Shown: piece after piece, positions 1-5,545 of the stretch
Layout of the letters: every line of letters begins with the position of its first letter
How positions within the stretch are numbered: the first letter of the stretch is position 1
Translations under genes and position numbers: made by a program
Notes under the pieces: model-generated
Told to the model about the DNA's origin: nothing
Databases searched by the model: none
Seen by the model: only the letters and a program-made list of their open reading frames with translations
Assembly: GCA_934120735.1 (NCBI GenBank)
Contig: CAKOVA010000031.1
Span: 1 to 23,127 of the forward strand
Reading direction: 5' to 3'
DNA length: 23,127 nt
Source of the DNA: an uncultured Prevotella sp.
GTDB lineage: Bacteria; Bacteroidota; Bacteroidia; Bacteroidales; Bacteroidaceae

Positions 1-8
1 CAAATTCG

Positions 9-329
9 ATGGACTTGCAGGAGTTTTTGCCATACCACGAGCTTGCATGGTTACTATTGGTTAGCAGACCCTATTTAGAAAATAATCCTCTAATAAGATG
101 GTACTTAAATAGTAGAAATATTTTAGAGATGGATGTTGATGCGAGGTTTGTTACTAATGAGAATATTCATAACACAATCTGTAGTTTTTTTGTTAATTTG
201 TCAAATATGCTTGATAACGAAATCTATATGTTAGACGATATGATAAAAGAAGAATCTGTGATTCTTATAGAATTCAAACCACATAAGCCAGCAAATATAC
301 CAATGCAAACTAGATATTTAAGGATTTGA
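9..329 (+). CDS. Hypothetical protein, possibly 5'-truncated by the window edge
   Basis: I do not recognise this 106-residue protein. The frame is open back to the window edge, so the first ATG may be internal and the gene may begin outside the window. It is acidic and AT-rich, with no signal peptide. It has a hydrophobic stretch near residues 11-20 but no convincing membrane span. It is followed by a T-type repeat module at 402-434 and then by a row of similarly small, unrelated AT-rich ORFs. By position it is probably the first visible member of the putative immunity-gene array, but nothing in the protein itself shows that function. Confidence 0.55.
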   Translation: MDLQEFLPYHELAWLLLVSRPYLENNPLIRWYLNSRNILEMDVDARFVTNENIHNTICSFFVNLSNMLDNEIYMLDDMIKEESVILIEFKPHKPANIPMQTRYLRI

Positions 330-401
330 AGGAATGCGACTCCCTACTGAACATTTTATCATGTGATATAAAGGATGCTCTGTTTCGTTCAACCTATTGT
401 C

Positions 402-434
402 GGTAATGCTCCAAATCGGGCGTTGTCAAAATAA
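402..434 (+). repeat. T module, copy 1 (3'-end repeat of the cassette array)
   Basis: Begins GGTAATGCTCCAAATCGGG and ends in a TCAAAATAA stop context. Close copies occur at 854-902 and 2221-2270. Read in frame it encodes a short tail, GNAPNR(A/E)LSK-stop. It may be the end of an ancestral coding region, copied or left behind after different genes. Confidence 0.7.
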
Positions 435-502
435 AAAGAACAACAAACGTGGCACACAAACGACAATGCACGACAGCGATAAGAAACATTAAAGAAATTT
501 GA

Positions 503-850
503 ATGGAATCCTTAAAAAAAATAGAAGCGGCTTGCAGGAGATTTGAAGAAGCTGCGATAAAGCATGCTGAAGCAACAGAAACAGGTAATTACGCACAAGC
601 AAACAAAAGCTATCAGGTAATAGCTAAAAGTGCTCGTTATTTAAAAGAGACAAATAGCCTAAAGCAATTGTCTAAACTTCTAGATAGCGAATCTGTTGGT
701 GTTCGCATGTGGGCTGCAACATATCTTTTGCCTATTTTTGAACGCAATGCTATGCAAATATTACAAAGTATTGCAAGTGGCAATAATATTCATTCGCTAA
801 CAGCTAAAATGACTATAGATGAGTGGGAAAAAGAGACCCTAATATTATAA
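503..850 (+). CDS. Small helical (DUF2019/HEAT-like) protein, putative immunity protein
   Basis: A 115-residue, predicted all-helical soluble protein without a signal peptide. The pattern is an N-terminal helix rich in E and A, then A-x-K-S-Y-x-x-I, then a leucine-rich helix, then S-V-G-V-R-M-W-A-A-T-Y-L-L and a closing D-E-W-E. This resembles the small HEAT-repeat-like proteins classed as DUF2019, some of which sit beside polymorphic toxins. That assignment is from memory of the family pattern. The ATG directly abuts the stop of an upstream frame (TGA at 500-502). The gene ends four bases before the second T module. Its context among small AT-rich ORFs with shared flanking repeats suggests an orphan immunity protein acting in the cytoplasm. 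Confidence 0.7.
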   Translation: MESLKKIEAACRRFEEAAIKHAEATETGNYAQANKSYQVIAKSARYLKETNSLKQLSKLLDSESVGVRMWAATYLLPIFERNAMQILQSIASGNNIHSLTAKMTIDEWEKETLIL

Positions 851-853
851 CTC

Positions 854-902
854 AGTAATGCTCCAAATTGGGAGTTATCAAAATAACTGCCTGATAATCA
901 AT
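854..902 (+). repeat. T module, copy 2
   Basis: Starts AGTAATGCTCCAAATTGGG, lies directly after the stop of the 503-850 gene, and extends through a CTGCCTGATAATCAAT segment. That segment is also recognisable after the gene ending at 2255. In frame it reads SNAPNWELSK-stop, compared with GNAPNRALSK in copy 1. Confidence 0.7.
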
Positions 903-927
903 TTGGTTCTAAATAATAAAGCATAAA

Positions 928-953
928 GGCAGGGATAAATTCTCTGCCTTTTG
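928..953 (+). terminator. Rho-independent terminator inside R module 1
   Basis: GGCAGGGA pairs with TCTCTGCC (eight pairs including one G-T) around a 5-base loop, followed by TTTT. It would end transcription of the 503-850 gene. Copy 2 keeps the shorter stem CAGGGA/TCTCTG; copy 3 has lost most of it. Confidence 0.6.
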
Positions 954-954
954 T

Positions 955-962
955 TATATTTG
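955..962 (+). promoter_or_regulatory. Bacteroidetes -7 element TATATTTG in R module 1
   Basis: Matches the TAnnTTTG consensus, 19 bases before the relic ATG at 982. It is directly downstream of the terminator hairpin, so it would restart transcription for the next cassette. No clear -33 TTTG is visible. Copy 2 has the same element, and copy 3 a near copy (TATATTGG). Confidence 0.4.
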
Positions 963-1078
963 TAGTCCAAAACAAAGAAAAATGAATATACAAGAACGCT
1001 TCGGCACTTTGCACTCCAGATTGGAAGTGAAAAACTCAAGTTTTCAACACCAAACAAGAGTTTTATAAAAGGATTGAC

Positions 1079-1086
1079 TAATTTTG
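1079..1086 (+). promoter_or_regulatory. Promoter-like TAATTTTG at the 3' end of R module 1
   Basis: TAATTTTGCAC fits the Bacteroidetes -7 consensus and start-site context. It lies 9 bases before the boundary 11-mer, so any gene joined at the boundary would receive it. The same element occurs at 1649-1656 and 2451-2458. No good -33 box is seen. Confidence 0.4.
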
Positions 1087-1100
1087 CACTTGCTGGTTGA

Positions 1101-1157
1101 CTCTATGATGATAATTGCCAATACATTGTTAGTAATCAAAAAAAAGAATATGAATGA
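1101..1157 (+). pseudogene. Toxin-tail stub upstream of the 1150 gene
   Basis: Directly at the repeat boundary an 18-codon frame opens (LYDDNCQYIVSNQKKEYE, stop 1155-1157). Its stop overlaps the ATG of the next gene (1150) by 8 nt. Such overlaps are typical of translationally coupled toxin-immunity pairs. I infer that this is the last part of a deleted toxin gene. The stub is too short to identify by sequence. Confidence 0.4.
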
Positions 1158-1422
1158 TAATATCATTGCATATATCCTTTCGTTAGTATGCGTAATATTA
1201 CTACTAATAGAATGGATAGCGGGTAGTCATAAAAAAGCAATAACAAACACTATTGTATTTGCCGCTTATTCGCTTCCTCTGTACTACTTAATGTTATATA
1301 AAGGATCAGGTGGAGCTGCTTTTACATGGTGGTTTTATTTAGTATTGTCTACATTTATTCAGGTGATAATTTTATTGTTAAAAATGTTGCGATTCTTTTT
1401 AAAAAGATATTTTGAAAGGTAA
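1150..1422 (+). CDS. Small three-helix membrane protein, putative immunity protein
   Basis: A 90-residue inner-membrane protein starting MNDNIIAYIL. Three hydrophobic segments lie near residues 4-22, 30-47 and 57-78. A Lys/Arg-rich tail (FLKRYFER) suggests a cytoplasmic C-terminus by the positive-inside rule. I chose the ATG at 1150 because an A-rich stretch precedes it and because the upstream stub stops 8 nt inside it. An in-frame ATG at 1105 and one at 1084 inside the repeat are less likely. Small polytopic proteins of this kind commonly protect against membrane-active or periplasmic toxins. There is no family match I can name. Flanked by R modules 1 and 2. Confidence 0.6.
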   Translation: MNDNIIAYILSLVCVILLLIEWIAGSHKKAITNTIVFAAYSLPLYYLMLYKGSGGAAFTWWFYLVLSTFIQVIILLLKMLRFFLKRYFER

Positions 1423-1497
1423 TAGGGTATTTCTTTGGAATGGCTGTTGACAAGATAACTATCTAAATATAAAAGATTTTCAAAGACTCTACATAGA

Positions 1498-1675
1498 AAC
1501 AGGGATAGATTCTCTGCCTTTTGCTATATTTGTAGTCCAGAACAAAGAGAAATGAATATACGAGAACGCATCGGCACTTTGCGCTCCAGATTGGGAGTGA
1601 AAAACTCAAGTTTTCAACACCAAACAAGAGTTTTATAAAAGGATTGACTAATTTTGCACTTGCTGGTTGACTCTA
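1498..1675 (+). repeat. R module, copy 2
   Basis: Almost base-for-base the same as copy 1 from the AGGGATA stem through the boundary 11-mer at 1665-1675. It includes TATATTTG (near 1525), the ATG of the relic ORF (MNIRERIGTL) and TAATTTTG at 1649-1656. The spacer before it (1430-1480) carries only a diverged T-like stretch, GTTGACAAGATAACTATCT. Confidence 0.85.
1649..1656 (+). promoter_or_regulatory. Promoter-like TAATTTTG at the 3' end of R module 2
   Basis: The same TAATTTTGCAC element as in copy 1, located 9 bases before the boundary 11-mer and 81 bases before the chosen start of the next gene at 1737. Confidence 0.4.
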
Positions 1676-1753
1676 CGATCCGAACTTTTAAAAGCAAATG
1701 GTGTAAATAGTGTTCCTATTTATTTAAATGGTGGCAATGAAATACAATTTTAA
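1673..1753 (+). pseudogene. Toxin-tail stub upstream of the 1737 gene
   Basis: A 26-codon frame starts at the boundary 11-mer, contains ELLKANGVNSVPIYLNGG, and ends at TAA 1751-1753, 17 nt inside the next gene's ATG. The alternating hydrophobic pattern and the VPIYLNGGNEIQF ending look like the C-terminal strand of a folded domain, not random translation. Inferred to be the remnant of a deleted toxin domain. Confidence 0.45.
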
Positions 1754-2255
1754 ATATAAAGTGCAGTCCATTGGCAAGAAGTTAATGGACTGCAAAATAC
1801 ATTATTTTTATTTTATAGGTTTTATTGTTCTCTTATTTTGGATAATATCATGTAAACCTCATAAAAAAAATGGTGCTGAAATTATTTGCGGAGACTCTTA
1901 TTGCTTTTGGAAAACAAAGGAACATGAAGATGACAATCATTTTATTTATTATTATTTTAACAAAGATGGGCAATGGTTTATTTACGAGCATATTGATAGA
2001 AATAAAATACAAAAATATTATCTACGCGATCAATTATGGAGCGAGAAGTGGTCGCTATATAAAGACAGTCTATTAATTTTAGGAAGTGATAAATATAATA
2101 TAAAAAGCATCAGTGATTCAGTAATTGTTATAAGCAGTTATGATAGTATCTATAAATTATACAAAATAGACAAAAAAAGCAAAACTTTCAGAATGTTGCA
2201 AAATACTTTGAATAACGATATTGGTAATGTTCCAAATCGGGAGTCATTAAAATAA
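1737..2255 (+). CDS. Putative lipoprotein, possible immunity protein, with a repeat-derived C-terminus
   Basis: A 172-residue protein starting MKYNFKYKVQ. A hydrophobic segment (about residues 23-38) ends in IISC, which fits a lipobox with Cys39. A start at 1785 (MDCKIHYF) would place that Cys at 23, which is more typical. A start at 1728 adds three residues. The rest is soluble, Asp/Lys/Tyr-rich and probably beta-rich. The last residues, GNVPNRESLK, are the translated T module, which suggests that the original stop was lost and the repeat supplied a new tail. A periplasm-facing lipoprotein could neutralise incoming toxins. I do not recognise the family. Confidence 0.6.
   Translation: MKYNFKYKVQSIGKKLMDCKIHYFYFIGFIVLLFWIISCKPHKKNGAEIICGDSYCFWKTKEHEDDNHFIYYYFNKDGQWFIYEHIDRNKIQKYYLRDQLWSEKWSLYKDSLLILGSDKYNIKSISDSVIVISSYDSIYKLYKIDKKSKTFRMLQNTLNNDIGNVPNRESLK
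1762..1794 (+). promoter_or_regulatory. Perfect 11-bp hairpin over an internal start codon
   Basis: TGCAGTCCATT (1762-1772) pairs perfectly with AATGGACTGCA (1784-1794) around an 11-base loop. The 3' arm contains ATG 1785, an alternative start of the lipoprotein gene. No T-run follows, so it is not an ordinary terminator. In mRNA it would mask that start. Confidence 0.45.
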
Positions 2256-2270
2256 TTATCTGATTATCAA
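2221..2270 (+). repeat. T module, copy 3, in frame with the preceding gene
   Basis: TTGGTAATGTTCCAAATCGGG through AATTATCTGATTATCAAT, aligned with copies 1 and 2. Here the module is translated as the C-terminus of the 1737-2255 gene. Confidence 0.65.
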
Positions 2271-2352
2271 TATGACTTTTATAAAGTTAAATGTAAAGGA
2301 AAGGATCGTTTTTCTGCCTTTTGCTATATTGGTAACCCAACACAAAGAAGAA

Positions 2353-2472
2353 ATGAACTTACGAGAACGCTTCGGCACTTTATACTCCAGACTGGAAGTG
2401 AAAAAACTCAAGTTTTCAACACCAAACAAGAGTTTTATTAAAGGATTGACTAATTTTGCACTTGTTGGTTGA
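2353..2472 (+). pseudogene. Relic 39-codon ORF conserved in R modules
   Basis: Starts MNLRERFGTL, runs through KLKFSTPNKSFIKG and ends LVG-stop just inside the boundary 11-mer. Copies 1 and 2 keep the same codons but are frameshifted at the A-run. Preserved wording across copies suggests this was once the start of a longer protein shared by all cassettes, perhaps the common N-terminal part of the lost toxins. Confidence 0.4.
2451..2458 (+). promoter_or_regulatory. Promoter-like TAATTTTG at the 3' end of R module 3
   Basis: Same element and spacing to the first boundary 11-mer as in the other two R copies. Confidence 0.4.
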
Positions 2473-2485
2473 CTCTATTGGTTGA

Positions 2486-2554
2486 CTCTACGGGCTGTTG
2501 AAATATTATTTCAACAACCGATATATGAAAAAAATATGGAACAATTTAAATTAG
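2486..2554 (+). pseudogene. Toxin-tail stub upstream of the 2536 gene
   Basis: A 22-codon frame opens at the second boundary 11-mer (beginning LYGLLKYYFNNRYMKK) and stops at TAG 2552-2554, 19 nt inside the downstream gene. It has the same arrangement as the stubs at 1101 and 1673. Inferred to be a toxin remnant. Confidence 0.4.
2496..2516. other. Near-perfect palindrome
   Basis: TGTTGAAATA and TATTTCAACA flank a single central T (10-bp arms). It lies 20 bp before the ATG at 2536 and inside the toxin-tail stub. Without a loop it cannot form a good RNA hairpin, so a dimeric DNA-binding site or coding coincidence is as likely. Confidence 0.4.
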
Positions 2555-2970
2555 ATTTTTTTAGAAAAGACCATGAAATGGTGAATATTAATTTTATCAC
2601 CCTTTCAAAAAAAAAGTGTGATGATGCTTTTACTTCTTTTTGTTTAAAATATAAAATACAAAAAAACGAGCGGACGAATATTTTTAATATTATTCAGAAT
2701 GAAGGGCACTATATAAATTTTGTAAATGCCGAAGACGCAGAATTTAATTTAGGTCTTTTGATAAATAATTTAAATATAAGAATTTTACCCACCAACTTGT
2801 ATGTATGCTGGGATTCTTTCTACAATATTGACGTTTTTAAATATGATGATGTCATTAAGTACTTTGATTATATTTGGTATCCGAAAGTTGATGATATAAT
2901 TATTTTTGATTATTCGTTTAATTTTTGCCTAATGATTAGGCACGATGGAATTATTTATGCACTTAATTAA
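2536..2970 (+). CDS. Hypothetical soluble protein, putative immunity protein
   Basis: A 144-residue acidic, aromatic-rich protein without signal peptide, starting MEQFKLDFF. The C-terminal third has the pattern YIWYPKVDDIIIFD, then a hydrophobic strand, then MIRHDGIIYAL. I associate this WYP-x-x-DD...HDG pattern with several small Bacteroidetes proteins found next to polymorphic toxins, but I cannot name the family with certainty. An earlier in-frame ATG at 2482 would start within the repeat and is rejected. The upstream stub stops 19 nt inside this gene. It is the last member of the array; no T module follows it. Confidence 0.6.
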   Translation: MEQFKLDFFRKDHEMVNINFITLSKKKCDDAFTSFCLKYKIQKNERTNIFNIIQNEGHYINFVNAEDAEFNLGLLINNLNIRILPTNLYVCWDSFYNIDVFKYDDVIKYFDYIWYPKVDDIIIFDYSFNFCLMIRHDGIIYALN

Positions 2971-3016
2971 AAATCGTAAATTCAATCAAGAAATGCAACC
3001 TTTGGAAATAATATAA

Positions 3017-3027
3017 GGGGGGGGGGG
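3017..3027 (+). repeat. Poly-G tract (11 G)
   Basis: An uninterrupted run of 11 G in otherwise AT-rich intergenic DNA, 65 bp upstream of the TATCTTTG promoter element. It could slip during replication and alter spacing, or be an assembly-sensitive site. Confidence 0.9.
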
Positions 3028-3091
3028 ACGAAAAAGATAGTGTATCATTAAAAAGAGGAGTAACAACTCCCCCTCCGACGGAAAGTTTTAG

Positions 3092-3099
3092 TATCTTTG
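3092..3099 (+). promoter_or_regulatory. -7 element TATCTTTG for the alpha/beta hydrolase gene
   Basis: Matches TAnnTTTG and gives a leader of about 75 nt before the ATG at 3180. No good -33 TTTG is seen. A small GGAGT-AACA-ACTCC hairpin lies upstream at 3057-3070. Confidence 0.5.
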
Positions 3100-3179
3100 C
3101 CAACGTTTTATAACCTTCACGAACTAAACTGCTGCACAAACAAAGGGAAGCACTTGTCGCAACCCATTAAATGATGGAT

Positions 3180-3977
3180 ATGAAAAAACTACTATTACTA
3201 CTGGCGCTCACAGCGTGGATGACAAGCGCCGAAGCCCAAGAAACGTACACCACCGTTAAGAACATCGGATACGTTGCGGCCAACGACCCATCGGTCTACC
3301 GCAAGGAACGCTGCAAGCTGGACGTGTATCACCCCCAGACGAAGAAGGGATTCAAAACCATCGTGTGGTTCCATGGCGGCGGATTGGAGGGCGGCGACCG
3401 TGACCTTCGCAACGAACTGAAGAATGCTGGACTTGCCGTGGTGGCTGCTACCTACCGCCTTTTCCCCCGAGCAAAGAATCCGGAATACACGCAAGACGCG
3501 GCTGCCGCAGTGGCATGGACGTTTAAGCACATTGCCGAATATGGGGGCGATCCCAACCAAATCTATGTCGGTGGTCACTCGGCAGGCGGCTATCTCACGC
3601 TGATGCTGGCGCTGGACAAGCGATATCTCGAGGCCGAGGGCATCGATGCCGACCGCGTAAAAGGCTATTTTCCCGTGAGCGGACAGTGCGCCACGCACTA
3701 CACCATTCGCAAAGAGCGCAAGATATCGTTCACCCTACCCATTATAGACGATTATGCCCCACTCAACCATGCACGCAAACTGAACACCCAGCTGGTACTC
3801 ATCACGGGTGACAGAAAGCTGGAACAGATGTCCCGATATGAGGAAAACCTGTATCTTAAATCGGTGCTCGAGGGCATAGGCAACCCCTTCATCCCCATTC
3901 ACGAGCTGAGCGGCTTCGATCATGGCAGCGTGCTGGCACCCGCTTGCGAGCTCATCAAGGGCTACATGCGCAAGTAA
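3180..3977 (+). CDS. Secreted alpha/beta hydrolase (esterase/lipase, BD-FAE-like)
   Basis: A 265-residue serine hydrolase, probably a carboxylesterase acting on acylated substrates in the periplasm or outside the cell. A signal peptide (MKKLLLLLALTAWMTSAEA) is predicted to be cleaved before Q20. The oxyanion-hole motif HGGG is at 65-68. The nucleophile elbow GHSAG at 132-136 gives Ser134. Asp211 (ITGD) and His248 (GFDHGS) complete a plausible triad. The start at 3180 is preferred to 3171 because it begins directly at the basic MKK of the signal peptide. Substrate cannot be told; relatives include polysaccharide acetyl and feruloyl esterases. It stands alone, followed by a transposase remnant on the other strand, and is the first gene with core-like GC content. 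Confidence 0.85.
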   Translation: MKKLLLLLALTAWMTSAEAQETYTTVKNIGYVAANDPSVYRKERCKLDVYHPQTKKGFKTIVWFHGGGLEGGDRDLRNELKNAGLAVVAATYRLFPRAKNPEYTQDAAAAVAWTFKHIAEYGGDPNQIYVGGHSAGGYLTLMLALDKRYLEAEGIDADRVKGYFPVSGQCATHYTIRKERKISFTLPIIDDYAPLNHARKLNTQLVLITGDRKLEQMSRYEENLYLKSVLEGIGNPFIPIHELSGFDHGSVLAPACELIKGYMRK

Positions 3978-4004
3978 ACAACACTGAAACTCGCTCGCTG
4001 AGCA

Positions 4005-4259
4005 TCAGATCAGTTTTTCCACATGCTTCACGATTAGTGCTCGCACCACCATGCGGGCGGGCTTGTTGCCGGCAGCGTTGTAATTGTTCCTCCGACGTTT
4101 GTTGTATTCCCTCTCTATCCTGTCCCAGGGAAAGTGGTCGGCCAGCTTGACCCAACGGTTGGATTTGCTCAATCCCGAAAGTGACTTCTGAAATTCAAAC
4201 AGGTCGTGACTGCGATTTTGTGATTGGTATCTCACCTCGATTCTTGAATATTTTAACAT
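4005..4259 (-). pseudogene. IS5-like transposase N-terminal remnant
   Basis: Eighty-four codons contain SNRWVKLADHFPWDRIEREY followed by GNKPARMVVRALIVKH. This is the N-terminal (DUF772/InsH-type) segment of IS5/IS1182-group transposases common in Bacteroidales. A full transposase is several times longer and has a DDE catalytic domain. Here the frame stops right after KHVEKLI and the following DNA is the end of the hydrolase gene, so the catalytic part is missing. A good promoter precedes it (4261-4292), so close that the first ATG would be almost leaderless. This is a decayed insertion and is not functional. Confidence 0.75.
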
Positions 4260-4260
4260 C

Positions 4261-4292
4261 CAAAGGTAATCATTTTGGGCGAATTGACCAAA
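4261..4292 (-). promoter_or_regulatory. Bacteroidetes promoter for the transposase remnant
   Basis: On the minus strand TTTG (4289-4292) and TACCTTTG (4261-4268) are separated by 20 bp, an excellent -33/-7 match. The 45-bp surroundings resemble the promoter at 5656-5688. Confidence 0.6.
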
Positions 4293-4373
4293 CTTTATAC
4301 AACATAAATGATTAATTATCAGATAGTTATAATTAATTCAGCAAACCCTAATTAGTTGGAAAAACGTCTGGCA

Positions 4374-5534
4374 CTAATCTTTGTCAGAGGTTATGATTTG
4401 GCCCAACTCCTGATAGAACGTCTCCACCTCGCCCAAATAAGTTTTCAATATCTTCCCATCGGGACCTATCAGCACCTTATAAGGATAGCCTTTCACCCTA
4501 TATGCGGTCTCGACCTTCGCATCGGCGTCTCTCACCTGCGGCCACGGCAACTGGTATTTCTCCAAAGCCTGTTTCCATTTTTCGGTTTTGTCGTTGCAAT
4601 CGATACCCACAAACTCAATGCGGTCGCCGTATTGGGCATAGCATTCTTTCATTTTGGGAAATCCCTTGATGCACCATGTGCACCATGAGCCCCAGAAGTC
4701 CAGCAGCACATATTTACCCCGCAGGGAACTGAGCGTGAGCGTATCGCCCTGCGGCGTGGGGAGGGAAAAATCGGGGGCCATCGCGCCTACTTTAGCCGTG
4801 TCGGCCACTTCTTTTCGAGCTTTCCTCATCACGGCCATCCGCTCAAAGGCTTCCTGCCACATATCCAAATATCCTTTGAAACGACCGTTGCGCACTGCGG
4901 GACTAAGCTTCCGTATGACCGGAACCACACGGTCCATATTCACGTCAAGCACCAAAGTCGCCGTGGCGTCCTCGTCGGGATGCTGTACGATGTACTCCTC
5001 GACCACAGGGTGCATGCGCCGATTGATGTCACGGTTGGCGGCTTTGCGTATGCTGTCGAGCCGAACGGCATTGTCACCGGCAGCCACTCCCGCCTCATAC
5101 TCTTTTTTGGCGATGTCAAATTCCTTGTGGAAAGGCCTTCCCACGTCCGTCACTTTGGCGTACTGCTGATAGAACGCGCTGCCCGAAATGCGGACGCTAT
5201 ACTCGTCGATGAAATCTCCTTCAATGTTGACAAATTCGTTGGGGACAAAGAAAAAGTACATGACCTTTTTGGGACTGGATTTCAACCGAAGACTCCCTTG
5301 GTAGGCCTTGTCTATAGAAAGCGAAAATTTGAAATGGCCGTTGTTGACGGGCGTAGCAAAATTGATGATCTTCTTGTCCGGGTTTCGCTCTACATACTCC
5401 ACGAGGATGGAGTCGTTTGCAACGTCGGTCAGTGCGCCGCTCATTGTAAAATTGCTCTGTGCCGAGGCCCCTGACAGAAACAGCCACGTTGCCACCGACA
5501 AAATAAAGAATTTCAATTTACATGCTCTTTTCAT
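4374..5534 (-). CDS. Periplasmic TlpA/ResA-like thiol-disulfide oxidoreductase with DUF4369-type N-terminus
   Basis: A 386-residue exported redox protein. A signal peptide (about 1-25, ending SGASA before Q26) is followed by a beta-rich N-terminal region (28-120) resembling DUF4369, a helical linker, and a thioredoxin fold from about 248 (APDFSLP). The active site WCTWC gives Cys285 and Cys288, and the cis-proline is in KGYP (Pro351). Such proteins reduce or exchange disulfides on periplasmic clients; Bacteroidales encode many, often of unknown client. I chose ATG 5534 because it opens a canonical signal peptide; the upstream ATG at 5573 would add 13 residues that spoil it. Transcribed alone from a minus-strand promoter near 5660, possibly with a short upstream ORF. 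Confidence 0.88.
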   Translation of the reverse strand: MKRACKLKFFILSVATWLFLSGASAQSNFTMSGALTDVANDSILVEYVERNPDKKIINFATPVNNGHFKFSLSIDKAYQGSLRLKSSPKKVMYFFFVPNEFVNIEGDFIDEYSVRISGSAFYQQYAKVTDVGRPFHKEFDIAKKEYEAGVAAGDNAVRLDSIRKAANRDINRRMHPVVEEYIVQHPDEDATATLVLDVNMDRVVPVIRKLSPAVRNGRFKGYLDMWQEAFERMAVMRKARKEVADTAKVGAMAPDFSLPTPQGDTLTLSSLRGKYVLLDFWGSWCTWCIKGFPKMKECYAQYGDRIEFVGIDCNDKTEKWKQALEKYQLPWPQVRDADAKVETAYRVKGYPYKVLIGPDGKILKTYLGEVETFYQELGQIITSDKD

Positions 5535-5545
5535 ATTATTGGGAT

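Larger units (their letters stand above)
922..1105 (+). repeat. R module, copy 1 (terminator, promoter, ORF relic, boundary 11-mer)
   Basis: Nearly identical to 1498-1675 and clearly related to 2295-2490. It contains, in order, a terminator hairpin (928-953), a TATATTTG promoter element (955-962), an ATG (982) opening the relic ORF MNIQERFGTL, a conserved block with AAGTTTTCAACACCAAACAA, a TAATTTTG element (1079-1086), and the boundary 11-mer GGTTGACTCTA (1095-1105). Sequence after the 11-mer is unrelated in each copy. The relic frame is broken by a five-A run where copy 3 has six. Confidence 0.85.
2295..2490 (+). repeat. R module, copy 3 (diverged, boundary 11-mer duplicated)
   Basis: Matches copies 1 and 2 from TTTCTGCC onward with more substitutions. 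The terminator stem is degraded. The boundary 11-mer GGTTGACTCTA occurs twice, at 2467-2477 and 2480-2490, as a 13-bp tandem duplication. Only this copy keeps the six-A run that leaves its relic ORF open. Confidence 0.8.

Noticed and set aside
1870..2076. A 68-codon hydrophobic frame inside the 1737 gene
   Set aside because: Low-complexity Ile/Asn/Lys composition from AT-rich DNA in a shifted frame; the surrounding longer frame carries the lipobox and the T-module tail.
3944..4155. Open frames on both strands beyond the hydrolase stop
   Set aside because: They are out-of-frame readings of the transposase remnant, which has recognisable family motifs.
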